A DNA stretch of 51,891 nt, from NCBI GenBank assembly GCA_033064195.1, contig JARBJD010000435.1, positions 1 through 51,891 of the forward strand. Reading direction: 5' to 3'. Both the position numbers and the translations under genes were made by a program. This DNA comes from Blattamonas nauphoetae (Eukaryota > Preaxostyla > Oxymonadida). The notes under the pieces were generated by a model that had not been told where the DNA came from, made no database searches, and was given only the letters and a program-made list of their open reading frames with translations. Numbering within the stretch: position 1 is the stretch's first letter; every line of letters starts with the position of its first letter. Below, piece after piece: positions 1 to 8,494 of this stretch.

Positions 1-2260
1 TAATGATCACCTTTGACATTTCACGTCTTGAGACTTTTCTCACTTTTTTAAAACTGACTTTGATCAGCCCCTGGAACAGGTTACAATTGGCTCACCCTGT
101 ATGTGGGTGGATCTGCCACTGACTGTCAGTCTTATTTCACACTATTGCTTCCTTCACTTCATACACACTCATTTTATCTGAATCTGTTTGTTTCTTTTTC
201 TTTAGAACACCTGAATCGTGAGAAATCGCTGTTTTATGTTTGCCTAACTTTTTATGGATCCTCTATCCGATGGAGGGCTCTTTCCTTCTCTCTTCTCCTT
301 CGACTTCTAATTCTGTTTGTTTGAACAAACAGTCTTAAGAAAGTATCATGTTCATTTAACCTCCTTCCAACTGAGATCTTCAAAGAGGTGGAAACTCGCT
401 CCTTTGCCAATTTAGTGTTCATCGATCGCTTGTATGTGTGAATACAGATGGCATCACATCAAATATACTGGTTTTCTATTCATTTTGTCTTGTACTAACT
501 GTTTCTTCTCATCACTATCTTCTATCTCTCACAGCTTGCCGTTCTCAGCCTTCGTCTCGCTCGTTCCTTTCTCCTCTCAACGATCGTCTGACACATGCGG
601 TGTCATATTCCTTTGCGATCTTTTGTTTCGAACTGCAGGAATCACACGTTGGACAGTTGTGCGAATCCACGATGACTACACACTTTCGAATTTTTGAAAT
701 AAATCAGACAACAAAACCAAATAAGAAGTGAGATCATACGACGCATCTACATTTCTCTTCTAACGAGCTCTATAGTGATAAACGGTCACAACTTTCTTCT
801 GTCGTCCTTGTCTACGAACATGTGAGGTTTCTGTTTTGTTGAACTGGAAATTATCAGACAGTGAATGTTTTGATGCTGAAACTGGAGCTTGAAGGACAAA
901 CAACAAAACACGGTGATATCCGACAATGTGATCAGATCGCAGAAAATGACTTCCCAATGTCTCGTGTGTCATTCAAAGAATCTTATTCGACTTTGTTCTT
1001 GTTTTTAGTGATATCACATCGAGTTTATTCTCGCAAAGGATATGGTCGACTTCAGAAGTTGGTTCGAAGCAAACACGGGAACTGAATGGCGACTGACTAT
1101 TGTCATGTCTGAAAATGTTGATAAAAGGGATCAAACACGACCAAGTTGGATAAATATGTCTGGTTCAGTCTAAATGCGAATCGCAGTGAACTGTCGATTG
1201 AGTCTGTTTCTTTTGTGATTGACTCAGAATGGCATAGGTTGGGAGACGATTCCTGAAAACAGATAAGATTTGTGCGATTGTTTGATTGACCATGTCCTTT
1301 GGATGAGATTGAAGATAGAAATCGCCTGATTTTGACCGGATTGGTTTGAGGAGTGTATTGTCCGAAAAATGTGTGAAATGAGTTGTCAACACCGATGATG
1401 TGGTGTTTGGTTTGATCACTAGTTTACTTGTTGGAGATCAGGATAAAGAATGGACTTCCTTTTCTTGCGAACCAATATTCGACGAGAGAGCTGAATTTGT
1501 GAGATATTTGATGAGAAGGTGACATAATCTGATATTTATTAGTGGAAGACTGACTTTCTGCGATTGATAAGGTCTCAAAGAAGATGCAATCGAAACCAAT
1601 TTTCTGAAATGGGCGAGCGAAATGAAACGAACAAGGAATGAAATGGCAAAGAAAGGTATGAGACGTGATCTCCTCTTCCTTCTATTGGTCACGACTCAAT
1701 CTGGTGCGTTTTGAGGATAGTGCGAAGTCATCGTGGATTCGCACAGTTCACGATCATCCACCAATGACTTCTTCCACCCTCCGAGCTCTTCCGACAACTT
1801 TTCCTCTGCAAAACTCTCTTATATCTGATGAAACAACCGCTCAATTCACTGATGTCGCCGTATCTACTCAGCTTTTTCTTTGACATTCAATCGCCTTTCT
1901 GACGCGCCTCTAATCTCGATTCTGAACAAAAGTCCTTTTCTTTATCTCCGTGTGTTCTTTATTTGCTTTTTCATCTTTAATGCTGTTTTAGTTTGTCTTC
2001 CCACCTTGCACTCGTCGCACCACAGTCGTAATCGCAGAAGAAATTGTCGGTGCAATGAGACATTGCAGAACTCTCTGGATCGAAATATATGAAATTAATT
2101 CGCAATGCGTTCTACCCGCTATTCAATAGGGGAATGTCTGTATTGTTTTCTTGGATCATGGTTTCCAGGTTTCTCTCTATTGAACATCTGCAGTTTGTGA
2201 ACTATTTGACATGTATTTCTTTGGTTTCTACGTTCAGAACAGTAACGTTAACGGAGTTTG
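1..2260. other. No confident gene; host spacer
   Basis: Only short open frames occur here, none longer than about 100 codons, and none resembles a family I recognise. Composition is mixed and slightly AT-rich, with stretches of T and C that look like non-coding or intron-like sequence. The only structure I can point to is a 20-base inverted pair (658-677 and 1726-1745), listed separately. A diverged host gene with many short exons cannot be excluded from the sequence alone. Confidence 0.4.
658..1745. repeat. 20-base inverted repeat pair about 1.05 kb apart
   Basis: TGTGCGAATCCACGATGACT at 658-677 reappears exactly as its reverse complement at 1726-1745. Similarity fades outside these 20 bases on both sides. 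No coding sequence is evident between the two copies. It could be the worn end pair of a small transposon or a shared regulatory site. Confidence 0.4.
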
Positions 2261-2340
2261 AATGAACAGATTGGGACGAATAAGGAAGGGCGCAACGGAG
2301 TCGCCTTCCAAGGAGTTATATCCATTCAGCATCCTTTTCT

Positions 2341-2943
2341 GTGCCTTGTGCCGTATACGGCAACGATCCAATCAATTTTACGACAGTTGTGATGCCCAAC
2401 ATGGGCTATCTGATGATGATAACGACGATGCCGACCACGACACTTCCGATGTTCTTGGAGGCCCTACCGATGATTCGGATCAACACAAATCGTCTCTCAC
2501 AGTTTCTCTATCTTCCAGAAATGGAGGAAGTTGTGGAAACAGCTGAAACAAGGCTTACAGACCCAGCGAATGCACTCAAGATTACGAATGGTGAGTTCAA
2601 GTGTGGTTCAGCTCCAGCAATCCCTCTGACGCAGGCAGAAGAGACAGCGCTGAAGAAGAAAGCCGAACAACGAAAGAAAGAAGCGAAATTGGCTGCAGCG
2701 AAGGAAACTCAGGTGAATCCACAATCAGACGAAATGCAAGAAACCGAAGTCTCCCCACAAGAACCACAATCCAACAGAGCGATTCCCCAGATCTTCCAAT
2801 CATCTGTCAACGTTAACGAGACGGAATTGAGTCCAATGTTCAACATAAAGTGCACTGGGAACTTTGAATCCAACTGTCACGCCATTGCTCTCCCCAGCTC
2901 CCTCTCGCACTCCAACCACCTTCCACGGTCCAACAAACGCTGA
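2341..2943 (+). pseudogene. ABCC/MRP transporter fragment: end of TMD1 and linker to NBD1
   Basis: The open frame reads like the last helices of the first membrane domain of an ABCC (multidrug-resistance-associated) exporter. It has a PNMGYLMMIT-type hydrophobic helix, then LPMIRINTNRLSQFLYLPE, the family's helix-6 exit ('..VSLNRIEKFL..' in animal MRPs), then ALKITNGEFKCGS, matching the strand that opens NBD1 ('I.I.NG.F.W'). A charged Lys/Glu-rich stretch follows at the place where NBD1 inserts lie. No Walker A or signature motif follows, so the ATPase domain is missing. There is no Met at the open-frame edge, so this is an internal piece. It lies upstream of a second ABCC piece that should precede it in a normal gene. 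The family call rests on remembered family patterns. Confidence 0.55.
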
Positions 2944-3050
2944 CGGACCAACACTGATGGATATGAACAACTCCATTCATCACATCACTGTTTGACGCGA
3001 ACTCCGGGCGACTATTCTTCCACTTCTCTGCTCGGACACGGTCTCCAATT

Positions 3051-3478
3051 GTGGGACCATTATGCGACACAATCTTTCGGATCAACAAGATGGCATCAGC
3101 TGGATCAGCAGACACTGGTTGGATCCTTTCGCTTGTCGCTGCCGATGCTCGGACCGTAGCTGAGATGCATCCAATGCTCATTCCGCTGTTCGGCATTCCG
3201 TTGAACCTGGACATCCCATTTATTTTCCTCATCTTCGATTTCAAGTGGGTTGCCATGATTCCACTTGTCGTGATGATTCCAGTCCTGATCCCGAACTCCC
3301 TCCTGATGCGGGAATGGTGAAATACGTCAAAGCATACATGGTCTTCAATGATGAACGAAATAAGATCACTATCGAAATATTTCAGGACATCCGTGTCGTC
3401 AAATGTTCTGGCCTGGAAAATGTGTTCAAGTCCACCATCAGCGTCCTTTGTGAGAATCCAATCCACAATATATTATGA
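3051..3478 (+). pseudogene. ABCC/MRP transporter fragment: early TMD1
   Basis: The first part reads GWILSLVAADARTVAEMHP followed by two hydrophobic helices. This matches the ABCC TMD1 segment 'G.I.SL...DAQ....' and the helices after it. The match continues in another frame from about 3300 with VKYVKAYMVFNDERNKITIE and IRVVKCSGLE, the MRP coupling-helix segment ('..K..DER.K...EIL..I...K.YAWE'). The change of frame near 3300-3320 marks a broken host gene. The piece ends about 900 bases before the Polinton, so the transporter copy may have been truncated before or during that insertion. It is more N-terminal in the protein than the 2341-2943 piece, yet lies downstream of it. Confidence 0.6.
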
Positions 3479-3804
3479 TGTGAAGAGGACGGACAGGGCA
3501 CCAGATCTTGAGGACAGAGGACAGAGGTCCTGTCCGATTCAGAAATGCACCTTTATCTGCCTCTATTTCGTCTGAATTCACCTTCTCTCTGCTCGTCAAA
3601 CATTCTTTGTCTCCATTCTGTTCAGAACAATGCCTGAGAATGTCTCAAAAGACGATTTCAAAACTCCAATTTTGCATTGCCTTTTTCTGACACTATAGCG
3701 AACTTTCTCATTCAAGATTTATTCATCCCCATCTAAAATTGTTGAAAAGGGCGTCAAAGTGCGTGAAACCGATTTGGTGGCGAATCACGAGCTGGAGGGG
3801 TTCT

Positions 3805-3838
3805 GTCCTACAAACTCCTAATTAGGAGTTTACAGGAC
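3805..3838. repeat. 34-base near-perfect palindrome
   Basis: The centre AAACTCCTAATTAGGAGTTT (3812-3831) is a perfect 20-base palindrome. It is framed by GTCCTAC on the left and ACAGGAC on the right, which also pair apart from one position. It opens the GGACA-rich repeat on this side of the Polinton. Confidence 0.7.
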
Positions 3839-3990
3839 GATCGGCCCAAGAGAGGACAGAGTAGGACAAAATCGGACAAGCACCTTATATTCACACTGTA
3901 GAGTTCTCTCAATTAGTTCATCCAACTTCTGCAGTTATCTCAAAACAGGACAAATCGGACATGTCCTGTCCTGTCCTGTCCCATGATCTG
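3824..3990. repeat. GGACA-rich fold-back repeat, left-flank copy
   Basis: It begins with GATCGGCCCAAGAGAGGACA, continues with several GGACA words, and ends in a run of TGTCC words (reverse complement of GGACA) near 3960-3980, so its two halves can pair. A similar repeat lies beyond the other end of the Polinton at 39640-39805. It looks like a short non-coding host repeat family. Confidence 0.5.
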
Positions 3991-4619
3991 ATCTTCTTCC
4001 CCATGTCAAGTTGTATTTGTCACCATTTTTCTTTCAAAGACTCTGAACCCGTAATTTGAAGTAAGTCCTCCATTTAACACTTCTTCTATCCGGTTTTGAC
4101 TCGTTTTGTCTTCTTCAAATACAAATTCGGAGAGATCGACTCGACTCATCATTTGCTATCTCTACTCTGTCAATGACTCCTAACTGTTTTGATAGAAGCC
4201 AATATCACAATACCAGTGTGAATTTTCATTGTTTTTCCCATCTTATCCGTGTTTTACTCTTTATTCGTCTGGAATTGATGTCTTGATCACATCCGGATCA
4301 GAAATGGGCGGAACGAAATGAGATATTGATGATTCAGGATCCCAGTATGCCTCTCCATTGATTCTACCCTCATATTTTCCTATTTCTATAGTAGTTATAG
4401 AGAAGACTGGAGAACCACGTTGGTCTCGATCGATAAATAGAAGTCAAATCTCAATTCCGATTGACCCACTTTTGAATCTTGAACTAAAAGTCTTTTATGT
4501 ATTTTGACGATGTCAATATTTGACCTAAATTCCAAAAATATGTCAAATATTTAGACCTCTTTGAAGCGTCTTTTGAAGCAAATTTTGAGTGCTTTCAGAA
4601 AACAAAGTCGATTTCTTTT

Positions 4620-4643
4620 TATTCAATTTTTAATTAGGATAAA
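4620..4643 (+). promoter_or_regulatory. T-rich start box before the 4644 gene
   Basis: TATTCAATTTTTAATTAGGATAAA ends directly at the ATG. It is a diverged form of the box found before most genes of this element. Confidence 0.4.
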
Positions 4644-5235
4644 ATGAGCAGCTTATTGACACCAACTCAACTACTGGAAATTTTGGAGAAAGAAAAATTG
4701 ATTCTGAAGTCACCACCAACTCTCAATCGACAAGGAAAAACATATCTCACGGCGAGTACTTTCGAATACGTGCACGAAGAAAACCAGATGACATTTATCG
4801 AGCGTATGTCAATAATTTCGTCAAAGGATACAGACCACATCTGAATCGCCAGAGATATCTTTCAGCATCTAATTGTTGCACGAAAGAAAAGTTTCTCGAA
4901 TCATTGAAAATGAAAATTGTGAACTCATTTCTGAATACAAGTATGCTGATTCACTTGTAACATACCGGTACGAAGGAATCGAATGGAAAGTGATTCCCTC
5001 GAAATGGATGAAAGGATATCGAGCTCATAATTGTCAACGAAAACATTACACTCAATCATTTGTTGAAAATGTATTGAAAAAAGAGAATTGCGAACTCATT
5101 GGAACATACACAAAGGTACTTCAACCATTCAAATATCGCGATCTACGAACAAAGAATGAGTATTTCGTTCGCTTGGATAATTGGTTGTATTTTGGAGACC
5201 GTCCTCACTTGAGAAAGTACCATGATAGGTCATGA
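4644..5235 (+). pseudogene. Polinton small two-repeat protein gene, arm-specific copy
   Basis: The product belongs to the same family as the protein at 8064-8453. Repeating units contain ENCELI.EY, then an aromatic-rich V.Y.Y.G.EW..P..W segment, then a basic R.H...YTQ segment. The unit resembles short DNA-binding repeats seen near HNH and homing-type endonucleases, but I cannot name the family and no catalytic motif is visible. The gene lies wholly inside the left arm and has no counterpart in the right arm. It looks broken, with about one break. Confidence 0.5.
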
Positions 5236-5268
5236 AAGTAGCGAAAATCTATTTTTGACCACAAATCA

Positions 5269-6240
5269 AGTGAATCCAACTTGAGAACCACTTCTAAAAA
5301 AATCGAAAAAAATTCTAAAATGTCGGGGACGATGTGAGTCGTCGATCAAAACAATCCCGATGAAGATCGGTTGAGAATTCGCGGAGCTACGTACCGAACA
5401 GTGGTCAAAAAATGGACCAAAAAGTCGATTTTCAGAACTTGCTTAAAACTGCTGCTATATGGCTCAAACACACCTCAAACACCTTCTAAAATTACAAAAT
5501 CGATTTCAGAAGGTGAAATTCGCGATAAAAACACTTTTGGAAAAAAGTTTGATCCGACCCATTGAGGATTTTTACGAGTCGAAATTTTCGAGATAAGGTA
5601 TGGACCCTGTCTTCCATCATCTTTCGCTCAGGAATCGTCCTCTTATGACGCCTTTTAGCATTAGAACAGTTAAGAACGCCTTCTGGCGACTTTTGGTTCG
5701 AACCATTTCACACCTCGATCGTTTTCACAATTTTTCTCAATTTTCATTTTTAACGATTTTCACGTCAACCACTTCACAAACACACTCAAGCGACGCTTTT
5801 TGAGATTTCGAGTTTACTGGTGACATTAGTTCTCTCTGGAGGGTCGGTTTTCACATCACACATTTGACGCATCATTTCCGCCTACATTTTCACTATATGA
5901 ATTTTTGCCCCGAATTTCTCCCACAAATCCTTCATTCTCACTGTCCGACAAAGCTGTGCTCAAATTTCGAGACACTTTTGTCGGATAGTTGTTCCATAAT
6001 GTCACATTTTCGTGTTTCAACATCTCACGTTTTCACCGTGTTTGTCACTTCAAAAACACCTTCAACCCCTTTCTTCTCTCATCTTTCTTTCACCGTTTCA
6101 CATTCAATCTCTTCGTCATTCCTCTTCATTTTCGTCATCTCACGAGCATTCTTTCGACCGTCTACACCTCACGAGCACATCACAACAACTCATTTTTTAT
6201 CAACTTTTTTGCTTAATTGGAACAAAAGAATGTGAATGAA
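5269..6240. other. Non-coding part of the left Polinton arm
   Basis: AT-rich sequence with no convincing gene. About 5270-5700 and 5800-6000 match the right arm in reverse complement (38150-38900). The short open frames here are low-complexity Phe/His/Ser-rich and are not credible proteins. Confidence 0.6.
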
Positions 6241-7740
6241 GCAACAATGAAGTGGGCAAGTATGATAGCAAAGGCTGAGACGGAAAAAGTGAAAATTGTG
6301 GGAAAGTATTGAGATTTACGAACGTGTTCAGACAAATTTCACAAAAAAAGAGGAAAAACAAGTGAGTGAAGTGAGAATGAGACGATAAAACAAAATCATG
6401 TACCAGATCTGCACGATCTTGATCCTTCGCGTTCCGTTGGTACACCACTTCACCTTATGAACGGGTTCGTCAAAATTTCACAAACAAAGAGAAAAAGAGT
6501 GAGTGAAGTGAAAAGTAAACGATAAAACAAAATCTCGTACCAGATCTGAACGATCTTTGTTGTTCGCTTTTCATTGGTACACCACTTCACTTTATGAACG
6601 CGTTCATCAAAATGTTTCTAATTAGAGTAAAAGTGTGAAGTGCAACAATGTTAGCAACGATAAGGTGAAGTGACGTACCAGATCTCTCCAGTCATTGTTT
6701 TCTCACTTCGTTGGTACACCACTTCACCTTATGAACGCGTTCATCAAAATTTCAGAAAACAAGAGTAAAAAACAATGATTGAAGTGAGAACTAAACGATA
6801 AAACACATTCATGTACCAGATCTCACCGATCATTTCAGATTGAATCTCGTTGGTACACCACTTTGTTTTATGAAAAATTAGAGCAAAAATGTCAATAAAG
6901 AGATCAAAATTGTGAAGTGAAACAATGTTTGAAGTGATAAAACACATTCATGTACCAGATCTTCCAGTTCGTTTCTTATCTTGACGATCAAACATTTTTA
7001 GTTCTGTGTTCTACCTTGTTTTGATAAAATAAGAGAATTGAAATCAAATAGTTGTGAAATGAAACGATAAGGTGAAGTGGTGTACCTGATCTGGATGATC
7101 ACTTCAGATCGCGTTTTGTTGGTACACGAATGTGTTTTAGAAAAATGAAGAGTACAAATCGAAGAGTAGTGAAGTGTAAAAGGTGAAATGAAAGTTGAAT
7201 GAAAGTAAAACAAAGTGGTGTACCAACGCATACAATTTTATCGATGAATCACGAAGTTTCTCGAGCAAAGATGAGGATCAAAATTTTGTTCACGTCATTT
7301 TAAATTTGAATTTTTGAAAAAGTGAGAGACAATGAGAAAAATTGACAATGAAGTGAAAATGAGAGGATAAAGTGAAGTGTTGTACCAGAAAGAGAATGTC
7401 AAAAGTGAAGTGAAAATTCTGGTACGTCATTGTGTCTTATAAAGAGATAATACAAAAGAGAGCAAACCTGTTAGTAAAATCATGAGAGATACACTTTTAA
7501 GAGATAAAACACACTTGTGTACCAACGATGGACGATCACGCAGATTGGGTACATGAAGATGTTTTATAAAGAGATGAACAAAAGAAGAGCAAACCTGTTT
7601 GGTAAATCACGAGAGACATCCTTTTGGGAGATAAGACACAACGGTGTACCAGCTTTGTGAGGTTGTCAATGGTTCGATCCGATCTGGTACAAGAGAAAGT
7701 TTTATGAAGAGATTTATCAAAAGAGAGCAAACCTGTTCAA
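6240..7740. repeat. Subterminal repeat array of the left arm
   Basis: About ten diverged units of roughly 110-150 bases recur. A typical unit contains GTACCAGATCT, a GATC-containing spacer, TTGGTACACCACTTCACCTT and ATGAACG.GTTCATCAAAAT. GTACCA and TGGTAC face each other about 40 bases apart in most units, so each can form a small stem. The array occurs again in inverted orientation at about 36380-37900. No protein is encoded. Confidence 0.7.
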
Positions 7741-8041
7741 AACAAGTCGGGAATGAAACCACCGTTCATAAAACAATGTGATGTACCTGAACGAGAGAGA
7801 CAGAAAAAGTGAAGGATCGAGAACAAGAATGAAGAGACAAAAAAGAAGAGAGAACAAATGTGAAACTAGAAAGCGTGACACACCTAAATCAAACGGTAAA
7901 GAGACGTCAGGAACGAGATGAGAGGATCGTGTCCCATTGAAGTACTTTCTCTGATCAAACAAGACTGATCGAACCCATCGATGACAGAATCGAAGTCTCG
8001 GAAGATCACAAATGATAAAATCACGAATGAAATTTTATTTT

Positions 8042-8063
8042 TGAATTTTTTAATTTGTATTAA
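8042..8063 (+). promoter_or_regulatory. T-rich start box before the 8064 gene
   Basis: TGAATTTTTTAATTTGTATTAA directly precedes the ATG. Because it lies inside the terminal repeat, an equivalent copy is present at the right arm facing outward (about 36110-36135). Confidence 0.5.
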
Positions 8064-8453
8064 ATGAATCCAACCGCGATGTACAAGGAAAGACGTCGAG
8101 TATGTTCAGAACAAGCATTAATTGAATCAATGAAAGAAGAGAACTGTTCGCTAGTCTCTGAGTATGTCAGCAATAATGTGCCGGTGACGTATGTTCATGA
8201 GGGAGTTGAATGGAGAATAAAACCAAAGTTGTGGAATCAAGGAAACAGACCTCACTTAGCGAAACGTCGACACTACACTCAATCATTCGTCGAAAATGAA
8301 CTGAAGAAATACAATTGTGAACTCGTAGGTGAGTACACCAAAGTTCTGGTTCCATTCACATATCGAGAGATTGGCGGAAGTGAAGTGTTCAGAATTAGAC
8401 TTGATTCCTGGCTAAAGGCAACGATAAAGCCCCATCAGAGAAAACAGAAATAA
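8064..8453 (+). CDS. Polinton small two-repeat protein, inner copy
   Basis: A 129-residue basic protein with two related units. Unit one is about residues 25-70 (ENCSLVSEY ... YVHEGVEWRI ... GNRPHL), and unit two about 71-125 (YTQSFVENELKKYNCELVGE ... FTYRE ... LDSWL). It is a paralogue of the gene at 4644-5235, most similar around YTQSFVEN and ELVG/ELIG-YTKVL. The unit resembles small DNA-binding repeats, but no function can be assigned. The first ~47 codons lie in the terminal inverted repeat and are duplicated at the right arm; the rest lies in unique sequence. The start is the ATG immediately after the T-rich box. The gene looks whole. Confidence 0.65.
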   Translation: MNPTAMYKERRRVCSEQALIESMKEENCSLVSEYVSNNVPVTYVHEGVEWRIKPKLWNQGNRPHLAKRRHYTQSFVENELKKYNCELVGEYTKVLVPFTYREIGGSEVFRIRLDSWLKATIKPHQRKQK

Positions 8454-8463
8454 AGGCTCAACT

Positions 8464-8494
8464 TTTTTATTTTCGGATTTTTAATTTGTAGTAA
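8464..8494 (+). promoter_or_regulatory. T-rich start box before the polymerase gene
   Basis: TTTTTTATTTTC is followed by TTTTTAATTTGTAGTAA, which abuts the ATG. It lies about 10 bases after the stop codon of the gene before. Confidence 0.5.

Larger units (their letters stand above)
3480..4389. other. Left flank of the Polinton: repeat-rich, no gene
   Basis: No long open frame occurs here. The stretch holds GGACA-rich repeats (3487-3540 and about 3805-3990), a near-perfect palindrome at 3805-3838, and then AT-rich sequence up to the first base of the Polinton arm. Confidence 0.5.
4390..8204. repeat. Left terminal inverted repeat of the Polinton
   Basis: It pairs in inverted orientation with 35966-39161. 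Clear shared blocks are the outer 190 bases, about 5270-5660, the repeat array at 6240-7740, and 7740-8204, which includes the first ~140 bases of the 8064 gene. The left arm is about 0.6 kb longer because only it holds the gene at 4644-5235. The inner boundary is sharp: matching stops after ATGTTCATGAGGGA. Confidence 0.85.

Noticed and set aside
2840-3466. 208-codon minus-strand open frame
   Set aside because: It lies opposite the ABCC fragment, whose plus-strand frames match family motifs. The minus frame has no recognisable pattern and is a shadow.
5864-6239. Phe/His/Ser-rich open frames in the left arm
   Set aside because: Low-complexity translation of T/C-rich repeat DNA in three frames at once, with no start box and no matching open frame kept in the right arm.
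6240-7740. CRISPR array
   Set aside because: The units are diverged, 110-150 bases long, lack a constant repeat with unique spacers, have no cas genes nearby, and the setting is eukaryotic.
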